From an uncultured Porphyromonas sp. (GTDB taxonomy: Bacteria; Bacteroidota; Bacteroidia; Bacteroidales; Porphyromonadaceae), in NCBI GenBank assembly GCA_947253195.1, contig CAMXXM010000021.1, positions 1 through 12,015 of the forward strand: DNA of 12,015 bases. Direction: 5' to 3'. Under the pieces are notes generated by a model, which had not been told where the DNA came from, did no database searches, and saw only the letters and a list, made by a program, of their open reading frames with translations. Every line of letters begins with the position of its first letter. Within the stretch, counting starts at the first letter, position 1. The translations under genes were made by a program, and so were the position numbers. This document shows positions 1 through 5,332 of the stretch, piece by piece.

Positions 1-282
1 CCTCCCGGAAAGATCCCCACCAATGAGCCAGTGGCAAAACTCAGGAGCAAATTGATATGCATACTGCAAGCCGGTCTGATCCTGAGGACAGTGAAGAAAT
101 ATGGCGTACGTCGAGTCGCTCACGCGGCTGCACTGGGGACACTTGTCCTTGGGCATGACATACACGGTGCCATCTCTGAGAGGTCGTCCCTGAGACAGCT
201 CGGAGACGATCTCCTCACAGATCCGCTGAAGGAGGTAGCCATTCTTAATGCAGAATTGGTCAAAGCAAATGATTAGATCCAT
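1..282 (-). CDS. Partial leftward Cys-rich hypothetical protein
   Basis: An open frame starts at an ATG at 282-280 and runs without a stop to the left edge (94 codons seen, 3' end missing). The product begins MDLIICFDQFCIKNGYLL and is Cys-rich, with a CPQC pair near residue 50 and further Cys at about residues 6, 11, 22, 67 and 84, which could suggest metal binding but matches no family I recognise. The frame has GC-rich third positions like the rest of the window, unlike the rightward frame opposite it, which starts at a GTG. A perfect TAnnTTTG element lies about 30 nt upstream of the ATG on this strand. It is the only leftward gene here and is divergent from the DUF3164 operon. Coding status is likely but unproven; function unknown. 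Confidence 0.55.
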   Translation of the reverse strand, partial: MDLIICFDQFCIKNGYLLQRICEEIVSELSQGRPLRDGTVYVMPKDKCPQCSRVSDSTYAIFLHCPQDQTGLQYAYQFAPEFCHWLIGGDLSGR

Positions 283-370
283 AACGACATAACGATTAGA
301 CAATGCAGGACAAAGGTAGGGAAATGCCTCGGGAGAGCTCTCTCATAACGATGAGGTGTTAGGCAATGCA
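281..370. repeat. Duplicated motif block in divergent intergenic region
   Basis: ATAACGA occurs three times (281-287, 289-295, 345-351). A second motif, TTAGrCAATGCA, occurs twice (296-307 and 359-370, 11 of 12 bases identical). The order ATAACGA then TTAGrCAATGCA is therefore present twice in the same orientation, the second copy having 7 extra bases between the two motifs. The repeats flank the leftward -7 element and the palindrome at 333-342, between divergent genes, so binding sites for a phage regulator are the simplest reading. This is inferred from position only. Confidence 0.5.
311..318 (-). promoter_or_regulatory. Bacteroidota-type -7 promoter element for the leftward gene
   Basis: On the minus strand this reads TACCTTTG, an exact match to the Bacteroidota -7 consensus TAnnTTTG. 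It would place a transcription start roughly 20-25 nt before the ATG at 282. No clear -33 TTTG is seen at the expected distance. Instead the spacer carries a 10-bp palindrome, GAGAGCTCTC, at 333-342, which could be an operator. Confidence 0.45.
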
Positions 371-430
371 AGCTTCGGGGGCAGTCCCTGCCTTTCATTA
401 TCCCAAACAACAAGAAGAAGACGTACAATC

Positions 431-1159
431 ATGGAAGAGAAAGAAATCAAGGAAGCGGTGGTGGAGCTCAAAGGCAAGGAGCTGGAGGAGTACCGCCGCT
501 GGCAGGCGACGCGGGAGCGGAAGAGCTCCATGGAGGTGTACAATGAGCTGGTCGACGAGGCGATCGGCGACGTGCTGCCGCAGTACAGAGCCGCCTCCGA
601 CATCCTCAAGTCGCTCAAGAGTAAGACGCTCGACACCTTTGCGAGCGTCATCTCGATGAAGCGGGAGGTCCTCGGCCTCGCCAAGGAGGAGGGGCAGTGG
701 AGCCACACCTTTACGAATAGCGAGGGCACCGCCCGGATCATCCTCGGGGTCAATACCACCGACGGCTACCGCGACACGGTGAATGAGGGCATCGACCTCG
801 TCACCCGCTACATCAAGTCCCTCGCAACAGACTCGAAGAGCCAGCAGATGGCGGGGATGCTCCTCCGCCTCCTCGCCAAGGATGCCCGAGGGTCGCTCAA
901 GGCAGGGCAGGTGATCAAGCTCCGCCGCTATGCCGAGGAGTCGGGTAATGAGGACTTCCTCTCCGGTGTGGAGCTCATCGAGGACAGCTATCAGCCAAGC
1001 GCGACGAAGATGTATGTCCGCGTCCAGGAGCGCTCCGACCGCTCAGGGGAGTGGCAGAGCGTGCCCCTCTCGGTCACCGACGTAAGTACAGAGGAGGACC
1101 CCGGGGTGACCTTCGGCATCCCGGGAGCCAACCGAGAAGAAGAGAAAGAGGGGGTATGA
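431..1159 (+). CDS. DUF3164 family protein (Mu-like phage)
   Basis: The 242-aa product matches my memory of DUF3164, a family found in the early region of Mu-like transposable phages and of unknown biochemical role. The diagnostic C-terminal part is present: a segment around residues 150-168 (DARGSLKAGQVIKLRR) that corresponds to the family's 'G.I....I..LRRL' region, then an 'AI.DS....SK.YVR..ER'-like segment at about residues 180-201 (ELIEDSYQPSATKMYVRVQER region), followed by a short 'VPL' strand. The N-terminal half is charged and helical. ATG 431 is preferred over GTG 356 because the longer version would run into the intergenic repeat block. The gene overlaps the next by ATGA, indicating translational coupling. 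It supports assigning the phage to the transposable Mu-like group even though no transposase is in view. Confidence 0.8.
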   Translation: MEEKEIKEAVVELKGKELEEYRRWQATRERKSSMEVYNELVDEAIGDVLPQYRAASDILKSLKSKTLDTFASVISMKREVLGLAKEEGQWSHTFTNSEGTARIILGVNTTDGYRDTVNEGIDLVTRYIKSLATDSKSQQMAGMLLRLLAKDARGSLKAGQVIKLRRYAEESGNEDFLSGVELIEDSYQPSATKMYVRVQERSDRSGEWQSVPLSVTDVSTEEDPGVTFGIPGANREEEKEGV

Positions 1160-1416
1160 GCGTAGACTTCAGCGACAATGGTCGCTCAGCAGTTTGTCCC
1201 CGGCGGAAAGAGCTCATGGATGTGCAGATAGAAATTCGATATCCTAAGATGGACCGCAACGATGTACTGTCCATCTTCCAGAAGGCTCTCGCTCAGCATC
1301 CCGGGGCACCGGGTCTCACCTACATCGTGACGTGGCTGAAGGCATGTCCCTCGACAGCCCGCTTCAATGTCACCAGACGGGGAAACGGACTAACCATTAA
1401 GCGAATAGACCAATGA
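1156..1416 (+). CDS. Small hypothetical protein in early operon
   Basis: An 86-aa product begins MSVDFSDNGRSAVCPRRKEL and ends ...GNGLTIKRIDQ. I recognise no family. It is soluble-looking, with no signal peptide or membrane segment. Both ends overlap neighbours by ATGA (with DUF3164 upstream and the HAD-like gene downstream), which supports ATG 1156 as the start and co-translation within the operon. A later in-frame ATG at 1216 (MDVQIEIRYPK) is an alternative start; the residues before it look less structured. Function not assignable. Confidence 0.65.
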   Translation: MSVDFSDNGRSAVCPRRKELMDVQIEIRYPKMDRNDVLSIFQKALAQHPGAPGLTYIVTWLKACPSTARFNVTRRGNGLTIKRIDQ

Positions 1417-1769
1417 TAATAGCAATCGACTACGACGGCGTCATCAACGCCGCCCCCTACCCGGAGGTAGGGGTCATCGTCCCCGGCGCCCTCGAGGGGA
1501 TGCGCCGCCTGCACGAGGATGGGCACACGCTCATCCTCTGGACCTGCCGGGAGGGTGCCGACCAGACCCGCGCCATCAACGACCTCCTCTCTCGCGGCAT
1601 CCACATCGACGGGGTCAACTGCAACGCTCGAGCGAACATCGAGCAGTACTCGAACGACTGCCGAAAGGTGCACGCCGACCTCTACGTCGACGACCGCCAG
1701 GTGGGCGGCTTCCCCGGCTGGGAGGAGGTGCTCCGCTGGGTGGACTGCCTGGAGGCAAGTAATTCCTAA
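1413..1769 (+). CDS. Small HAD-superfamily phosphatase-like protein
   Basis: The 118-aa product carries the three core signatures of the HAD superfamily in order. Motif I is IDYDGV, with nucleophile D6 and acid/base D8. Motif II is LILWTC, with T44. Motif III/IV is K85 followed by DD at 93-94 in ADLYVDDR. HAD enzymes transfer phosphoryl groups through an aspartyl-phosphate and need Mg2+. At this size it has little or no cap domain, so a phosphate on a macromolecule or an exposed nucleotide end is conceivable, but the substrate is not readable from sequence. It overlaps the previous gene by ATGA. Its stop codon lies inside a 7-bp repeat (1760-1777). Soluble and cytoplasmic by appearance. Confidence 0.7.
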   Translation: MIIAIDYDGVINAAPYPEVGVIVPGALEGMRRLHEDGHTLILWTCREGADQTRAINDLLSRGIHIDGVNCNARANIEQYSNDCRKVHADLYVDDRQVGGFPGWEEVLRWVDCLEASNS

Positions 1770-1777
1770 TTCCTAAT
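1760..1777 (+). repeat. TAATTCC heptad repeat (2.5 units)
   Basis: Two exact TAATTCC units (1760-1766, 1767-1773) and a partial third (TAAT) bridge the HAD-like gene and the following small gene. The second unit supplies the HAD gene's TAA stop. The same heptad recurs as a longer array before the tail tube gene at 5292. Confidence 0.7.
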
Positions 1778-1781
1778 CGAG

Positions 1782-2006
1782 ATGTCCCACCACGAGAACA
1801 CGCTCCGCAAGGCTCTGATCATCCACGGCATCACGCGGAGGTACTACGAGCCGGGGCGGCAGGACAGGAGCCTGAAGCGCATCTGGCGCCTGCATGTCAA
1901 TCCCTACTACCCGATGAGCTTAGACACCTACTACCGGCTCCTCAGAGTGGCGGAGACGTGGCTCGAGGCGCGGAAGAAGCCATACAAGCGTAATGACTGT
2001 TTGTGA
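1782..2006 (+). CDS. Small basic hypothetical protein
   Basis: A 74-aa, strongly basic product (rich in Arg, Lys, His and Tyr) starting MSHHENTLRKALIIHG. The middle (RIWRLHVNPYYPMSLDTYYRLL) has the feel of small early proteins in Bacteroidota Mu-like phages that pair a W-R-x-H/Y-I-x-P segment with an aromatic helix resembling a DNA-contact helix, but I cannot name a family. It is the last gene before the 195-bp regulatory gap, and starts 12 nt after the HAD-like gene, directly behind the heptad repeat. Its size, charge and place at the end of the early/middle operon would suit a small DNA-binding regulator; this is inference only. Confidence 0.6.
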   Translation: MSHHENTLRKALIIHGITRRYYEPGRQDRSLKRIWRLHVNPYYPMSLDTYYRLLRVAETWLEARKKPYKRNDCL

Positions 2007-2075
2007 ATAAATTATAGTGTTACGATAAGGAGGGAGACGATTGTTGGTAGTAAGTTCTTGCTCTCTACTTATGTA

Positions 2076-2109
2076 GGCCGCCCGGGAGTCGTGAGACCCT
2101 CGGGCGGCC
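2076..2109 (+). other. Strong RNA hairpin with GTGA (GNRA-type) loop
   Basis: A stem starts with nine perfect GC pairs (GGCCGCCCG at 2076-2084 with CGGGCGGCC at 2101-2109) and continues through a G-T wobble, a G-C pair, one A-C mismatch and three more pairs to a four-base loop GTGA at 2091-2094, closed by C-G. GNRA tetraloops (here GUGA) are especially stable in RNA. No T-run follows, so it is not a standard intrinsic terminator. It may protect the 3' end of the early transcript or form part of a small RNA or leader in this gap. Confidence 0.65.
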
Positions 2110-2136
2110 GTCGTATGCCCCTCGGATGAAGGAAAA

Positions 2137-2160
2137 GTAGGCAAAATGCCTACAGTTTTT
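2137..2160 (+). terminator. Hairpin plus T-run ahead of the late promoter
   Basis: A perfect 7-bp inverted repeat, GTAGGCA / TGCCTAC, with a 3-base loop (AAA) is followed after AG by five T. This has the form of a short intrinsic terminator ending the early operon's transcript. The T-run doubles as the -33 region of the promoter that follows, so the dyad could instead be an operator. Both readings are compatible. Confidence 0.45.
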
Positions 2161-2171
2161 GCAAAACGCCT
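2141..2171 (+). repeat. Two 11-nt direct repeats 20 nt apart at the late promoter
   Basis: GCAAAATGCCT (2141-2151) and GCAAAACGCCT (2161-2171) differ at one base and start exactly 20 nt apart, about two helical turns, on the same face of the DNA. The second overlaps the -33/-7 spacer. This arrangement suits a cooperative regulator of the late operon, though no binding protein is identified. Confidence 0.5.
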
Positions 2172-2190
2172 CCCCGCGGGTGCATCTTTG
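2157..2190 (+). promoter_or_regulatory. Bacteroidota-type promoter for the structural operon
   Basis: A -33-like TTTTG (2157-2161) is followed after 21 nt by CATCTTTG (2183-2190), one mismatch from the -7 consensus TAnnTTTG. Transcription would begin around 2196-2198. That leaves only about 5 nt before ATG 2202 but about 20 nt before the in-frame ATG at 2217, which bears on the start choice of the protease gene. Confidence 0.5.
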
Positions 2191-2201
2191 CCCCACAACT
2201 C

Positions 2202-3188
2202 ATGACTACAGGCGCAATGAAGACATTTATCCTCCACGACGAGACGGTCAATACCTACGGCTTCCGGATGCTGACCTCCGGGGGTGACCTCACGGCATTT
2301 CGGGCCAATCCGGTGATGCTCTACAATCACAATGACTGGGAGATGCCCATCGGCAGATGGGTGAATGTCCGCGTAGAGGGGACTCAGATCCTCGCTGAGG
2401 CGGACTTCGATATGGGGGATAAGCAGGCGGCTGAGATCGCCCGGAAGGTGGAGGCCGGCTACATCAGCGCCTGCTCCGTGGGCGCCTGGGTGAAGGAGTG
2501 CTCCTCCGACCCGATGACCTACCTCGAGGGGCAGACCGAGCCTACCGTGACCCGCTGGTCCCTGAGGGAGGCATCGATCTGCAACATCCCCGCCAATCAC
2601 AATGCCCTTGCCCTCTATGATGCAGACGGCAAGCGAGTCCAGGAGGTGGACTACTCCACCATCCTACAGCTCACTGACATTATACCCACTCACTCAAGTA
2701 ATACATCTATGACCAAGAAGATCAATGCTCTCCTCTCCCTCTCCGACGATGCCACGGAGGAGAAGGTGCTGGAGACCCTCTCCGACAAGCTGGAGCAGCT
2801 GACGAAGCTGGAGACCCGGCTCTCGTCCCTCCTCGAGGAAAAGAAGGAGCGCGAGGCGGCCGAGGCTCAGGCGCGCCTGGAGCACTTCGAGAGCCTCTCC
2901 TCCCGAGCGCTCGAGGACGGTGTCCTCACCGAGGAGCAGTCCAAGAGCCTCCGCAAGCTCTACGACACCGCTCCCGAGGAGGCTGTCCACTTCGCCGAGC
3001 TCCTGCCGAAGCGCAAGTCGATCGCTCAGCAGCTGACCGACCACACCCGGGAGACTCGCAAGACCAAGTCCCTTGCCTCCCTCTCCTGGGATGAGCTGGA
3101 CCGCTCCGGTAAGCTGGCACAGCTCCGAGAGGAGGACCCCGACGCCTATGCGGAGAAGTACAAGGCGAAGTTTGGCACCAATGACTGA
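2202..3188 (+). CDS. HK97-type prohead protease (S78/U35) fused to scaffold
   Basis: The 328-aa product matures the capsid. Residues about 6-150 form the S78 herpes/HK97-type prohead protease: H43 in MLYNHND, S92 in SACSVGAW and a probable third acidic residue E123 in WSLREASICNIPAN are the expected catalytic positions, with the family's 'PAN' following. From residue 170 to the end is a charged, Gln/Glu/Lys/Leu-rich helical tail with coiled-coil heptads (about 185-235), as expected of a scaffold. It heads the structural operon and sits just before the major capsid gene, the usual order. ATG 2217 (residue 6, MKTFILHDE) may be the true start, given the promoter position. An internal start for a free scaffold is described separately. 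Confidence 0.85.
   Translation: MTTGAMKTFILHDETVNTYGFRMLTSGGDLTAFRANPVMLYNHNDWEMPIGRWVNVRVEGTQILAEADFDMGDKQAAEIARKVEAGYISACSVGAWVKECSSDPMTYLEGQTEPTVTRWSLREASICNIPANHNALALYDADGKRVQEVDYSTILQLTDIIPTHSSNTSMTKKINALLSLSDDATEEKVLETLSDKLEQLTKLETRLSSLLEEKKEREAAEAQARLEHFESLSSRALEDGVLTEEQSKSLRKLYDTAPEEAVHFAELLPKRKSIAQQLTDHTRETRKTKSLASLSWDELDRSGKLAQLREEDPDAYAEKYKAKFGTND
2709..3188 (+). CDS. Probable nested scaffold protein from internal in-frame start
   Basis: ATG 2709 is in frame with the protease and would give a 159-aa protein containing only the helical scaffold domain (MTKKINALLSLSDDATEEKV...). The roughly 35 nt before it (about 2672-2708) are AT-rich with rare codons, encoding the unstructured LTDIIPTHSSNTS, and resemble the intergenic leaders before the capsid gene and the membrane gene (4495) rather than coding sequence. 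Nested scaffolds inside protease genes are known, e.g. lambda Nu3 within C and Mu Z within I. Here the scaffold would be made in excess of the protease and then digested during maturation. Internal initiation is inferred, not shown. Confidence 0.5.
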   Translation: MTKKINALLSLSDDATEEKVLETLSDKLEQLTKLETRLSSLLEEKKEREAAEAQARLEHFESLSSRALEDGVLTEEQSKSLRKLYDTAPEEAVHFAELLPKRKSIAQQLTDHTRETRKTKSLASLSWDELDRSGKLAQLREEDPDAYAEKYKAKFGTND

Positions 3189-3214
3189 CTAACTAACTGA
3201 TATACACTACAACC

Positions 3215-4036
3215 ATGGCTCTACAAAGAGAAATCTGGCTTGCCTCCATCCAGGAGGGACTATTTGCTGACAACAGCTTCCTCTCCCGATCGGTGGATCA
3301 CTCTGACTTCGTGAACTACCGTACCGTCCACGTGCCTAATGCCGGTGCAGCTCCCGGTGTGGAGAAGGACCGCACCGTCTACCCGGCTCAGGTATCGACC
3401 CGTACCGACATCGACCTTGAGTATCAGCTGCACGAGTATACCACCGACCCGATCCGCATCCCTCATGCGGACCAGGTGGAGCTCTCCTACTCCAAGCGTG
3501 AGAGTGTGATCGGTGCCTCTCGAGGTGCTCTGCACGACAAGATCGCCAACGACATCCTCACCGCCTGGACCCCCACCTCTCAGGAGCATAAGGTAAAGAC
3601 GAAGGGTGCCAAGATCACGCAGAAGGATGCCTTCGCCCTTCAGCTCGCCCTGAGTCAGGACAAGGTTCCCCTCGAGGGACGTGTCCTGCTGCTCTCTGCC
3701 GAGGCCTACTCCGACCTTATCCAGAGCCTCACCGATGCCCAGTCCAATGCCTTCCTCGCCTGTGCCGATGCCTCCAAGGGTATCGTCGGACACGTAGCAG
3801 GCTTTGAGGTGATGCAGCGTGCGACCCTCCCCGGTGGCATCCTCGGACTCGCTTGGCAGAGGACTATGGTAAGCCGTGCCCTCGGTGAGACTGAGCTCTT
3901 CGAGGAGGAGAAGACTCCCACCTACTATGGTGACGTGGTCGGCTTCCTCGTCCGTGCCGGTGGATCACTCCTCCGCCATGATGGCCTCGGTGTCCGTGCA
4001 CTCATCGCCGGAGAGGCTACGCCCACCGGGAAGTGA
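3215..4036 (+). CDS. Major capsid protein
   Basis: The 273-aa product directly follows the protease/scaffold gene, the conserved place of the HK97-fold major capsid protein. Features consistent with this are an N-terminal segment rich in loop residues, a long E-loop-like stretch (about 55-90), a helical segment with RGALHDKIANDIL around 105-118 (the spine-helix position), and a C-terminal region ending in a repeating small-residue pattern near LGVRALIAGE. Codon choice is shifted towards CGT, GGT and GTC compared with neighbouring genes, as expected for the most abundant virion protein. A 26-nt AT-rich leader precedes the ATG, with TGAC/TAAC tetranucleotides that place stops in several frames. 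Sequence identity to a specific capsid family is not clear by eye, so the call leans on size and context. Confidence 0.75.
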   Translation: MALQREIWLASIQEGLFADNSFLSRSVDHSDFVNYRTVHVPNAGAAPGVEKDRTVYPAQVSTRTDIDLEYQLHEYTTDPIRIPHADQVELSYSKRESVIGASRGALHDKIANDILTAWTPTSQEHKVKTKGAKITQKDAFALQLALSQDKVPLEGRVLLLSAEAYSDLIQSLTDAQSNAFLACADASKGIVGHVAGFEVMQRATLPGGILGLAWQRTMVSRALGETELFEEEKTPTYYGDVVGFLVRAGGSLLRHDGLGVRALIAGEATPTGK

Positions 4037-4038
4037 CC

Positions 4039-4443
4039 ATGACTCGCTCGGAGCGAAATAACAACCCCGGCAACATCCGGCTCACCGGCGACCGCTGGAG
4101 AGGGCAGGTGCTGCCGCCCCCGGACAGGGGCTTCGTCACCTTCACGGAGCCCAAGTGGGGCTACAGGGCGCTCTTCGTGGTCCTTGAGGGCTACATGATC
4201 CGCCACGGTCTCGTGACCATCCGCTCGATCATCGGGCGCTACGCTCCGCCCTCCGAGAATGCCACTGCCGCCTACATCCGCAGTGTCTGTCGCGCCACAG
4301 GGTGGGGGCCGGACGACCCCCTCGACCCCTGCGGTCGCGTGATGCAGGATCTCGCACGGGCGATCACCCTCGTGGAGGGTGGCAAGCCCGCCGACGAGAA
4401 GGCACTGAGGGAGGGATATGCCCTCTATGAGACCTCTCGGTAG
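4039..4443 (+). CDS. P5-like lysis protein (candidate endolysin)
   Basis: The 134-aa product begins MTRSERNNNPGNIR and contains the familiar pattern RNNNPGNIR (6-14), W20/G22, FVTF (32-35), GYRA (41-44), a TIRSIIGRYAPPSEN segment (60-74) and a following YI helix. Proteins with this pattern are usually labelled 'structural protein P5' after phage PM2 and are thought to be small muramidase or transglycosylase-type enzymes that cut peptidoglycan; E74 in the PPSEN segment is a conserved acid and a plausible catalytic residue. No signal peptide is visible, so a holin would be needed to release it. It starts 2 nt after the capsid stop; GTG 4033 is a possible alternative start. It heads a likely lysis cassette with the next two genes. 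Confidence 0.7.
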   Translation: MTRSERNNNPGNIRLTGDRWRGQVLPPPDRGFVTFTEPKWGYRALFVVLEGYMIRHGLVTIRSIIGRYAPPSENATAAYIRSVCRATGWGPDDPLDPCGRVMQDLARAITLVEGGKPADEKALREGYALYETSR

Positions 4444-4494
4444 TACCTACTACCCTTTGTCAAATCATCTACTAGTACTTAATATATCATCACC

Positions 4495-4824
4495 ATGGAC
4501 TGGATCACTCTTATCAGTGTGCTGGCTTCGCCACTCACCGGACTCGTCGGGTGGCTTGCCGGAAGCCGTAAGCGCAACCTCTCCTACCTCGACGTACAGC
4601 AGCACTCCCTTGAGGTGCTGATCCAGTCCCAGCAGGACTTCGTCGATCGTAGCGTCAAGATGGCCGAGGAATACTCTAAAATCAAGAGCGAGAATGCCAA
4701 TCTTAAGGCGGAGAATACCCGTCTCCAGGCTCAGGTCACGCGCCTCCAGAAGCAGGTCGACCGCCTCAAGAATCAGCTGGATGCTTTCATGGATGCCCGC
4801 AAGTCTCCCAAGGTAGAGCTATGA
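4495..4824 (+). CDS. Small membrane protein with coiled coil (lysis cassette; holin-like or i-spanin-like)
   Basis: The 109-aa product has one hydrophobic segment at about residues 4-23 (ITLISVLASPLTGLVGWLAG), a positive patch SRKR at 24-27, and a long Leu/Lys/Gln coiled coil at about 55-100. The positive patch after the helix argues for a cytoplasmic C-terminus. The helix-then-coiled-coil layout also resembles an inner-membrane spanin, whose coil would be periplasmic, so topology decides between a holin/antiholin-type role and a spanin role. It lies between a candidate endolysin and a lipoprotein, and overlaps the latter by ATGA. The 51-nt leader is AT-rich and holds a loose TA-nnn-TTTG match (4451-4459) that could be a weak promoter. 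Confidence 0.6.
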   Translation: MDWITLISVLASPLTGLVGWLAGSRKRNLSYLDVQQHSLEVLIQSQQDFVDRSVKMAEEYSKIKSENANLKAENTRLQAQVTRLQKQVDRLKNQLDAFMDARKSPKVEL

Positions 4825-5294
4825 GGCTGAGGATCGCACTACTCGCCACCACTCTATGCATGCTCCTCCTCGTCGTGAGCTGCAGCCCCTCCCGCACGGT
4901 GGTGCGGGAGGTCCCCATCCACATCACCGACACCACGGTGATGCAGCCCCTCACCATCGGGGGCGACTCGAGCGCCCTCCGACTGGCTATCGAGTGCCTC
5001 CCGAGTGGCCCCCGAGTCACCTCGGTGGAGAGTGTCGGAGGGCGCCCCCTCCTCAGCTGGAGGTGGGACCCAGAGGGACTCCTCCACATCAGCGGCGTGA
5101 CACCCTCGAGGGAGATCCTCCGCCCCGTCCGCACCATCACAAGGGAGGTGCCGGTGGAGGTACCTCGGGAGGTGCCCCGCGCCCTCCGGTGGTACGAGCG
5201 GGGACTGATGCTCCTCGGTCTCGTCACCCTCCTCTCGTATCTCTACTCGCTCACTCGTCTCTTCGTAGAGATGGCCCGCAGGGCGAGAGGTTAA
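4821..5294 (+). CDS. Lipoprotein with C-terminal membrane helix: candidate u-spanin
   Basis: The 157-aa product starts with a lipoprotein signal (basic MRLR, hydrophobic core 5-20, lipobox LVVSC with C21). The body (22-125) is rich in Val, Pro, Arg and Glu with repeated REVP-type motifs (REVP at 29-32; two more between 109 and 119). A second hydrophobic helix lies at about 128-148, and the C-terminus EMARRARG is basic, so it should face the cytoplasm. An outer-membrane lipid anchor plus a C-terminal inner-membrane helix is the layout of unimolecular spanins such as T1 gp11, which fuse the two membranes at lysis. It sits directly after the endolysin candidate and the small membrane gene. A strong 10-bp hairpin in the coding sequence (4888-4911) lies near the lipobox codons. 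Alternative: an unrelated envelope lipoprotein. Confidence 0.6.
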   Translation: MRLRIALLATTLCMLLLVVSCSPSRTVVREVPIHITDTTVMQPLTIGGDSSALRLAIECLPSGPRVTSVESVGGRPLLSWRWDPEGLLHISGVTPSREILRPVRTITREVPVEVPREVPRALRWYERGLMLLGLVTLLSYLYSLTRLFVEMARRARG

Positions 5295-5326
5295 CTCCTA
5301 ATTCCTAATTGCTAATTACTAATTGA
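5292..5326 (+). repeat. Five-unit TAATTnn heptad repeat before the tail tube gene
   Basis: Five consecutive 7-bp units, TAACTCC, TAATTCC, TAATTGC, TAATTAC and TAATTGA, fill the gap between the lipoprotein and the tail tube gene. The first unit contains the lipoprotein stop (TAA 5292-5294), and the array ends 6 nt before ATG 5333. It is related to the shorter array at 1760-1777. Confidence 0.75.
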
Positions 5327-5332
5327 ATAGAT

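Noticed and set aside
31..276. 81-codon rightward frame near the left edge
   Set aside because: It starts at a GTG, has lower third-position GC than the window's genes, and lies opposite a leftward frame with ATG, coding-like codons and a -7 element. Not fully excluded.
1920..2600. 226-codon minus-strand frame across the regulatory gap and protease start
   Set aside because: It overlaps the promoter, hairpins and the protease active-site coding region; no promoter or family match.
3183..3203. TGAC/TAAC tetranucleotide run before the capsid gene as a regulatory repeat
   Set aside because: It is short and imperfect and is explained well enough as an AT-rich leader with stops in several frames.
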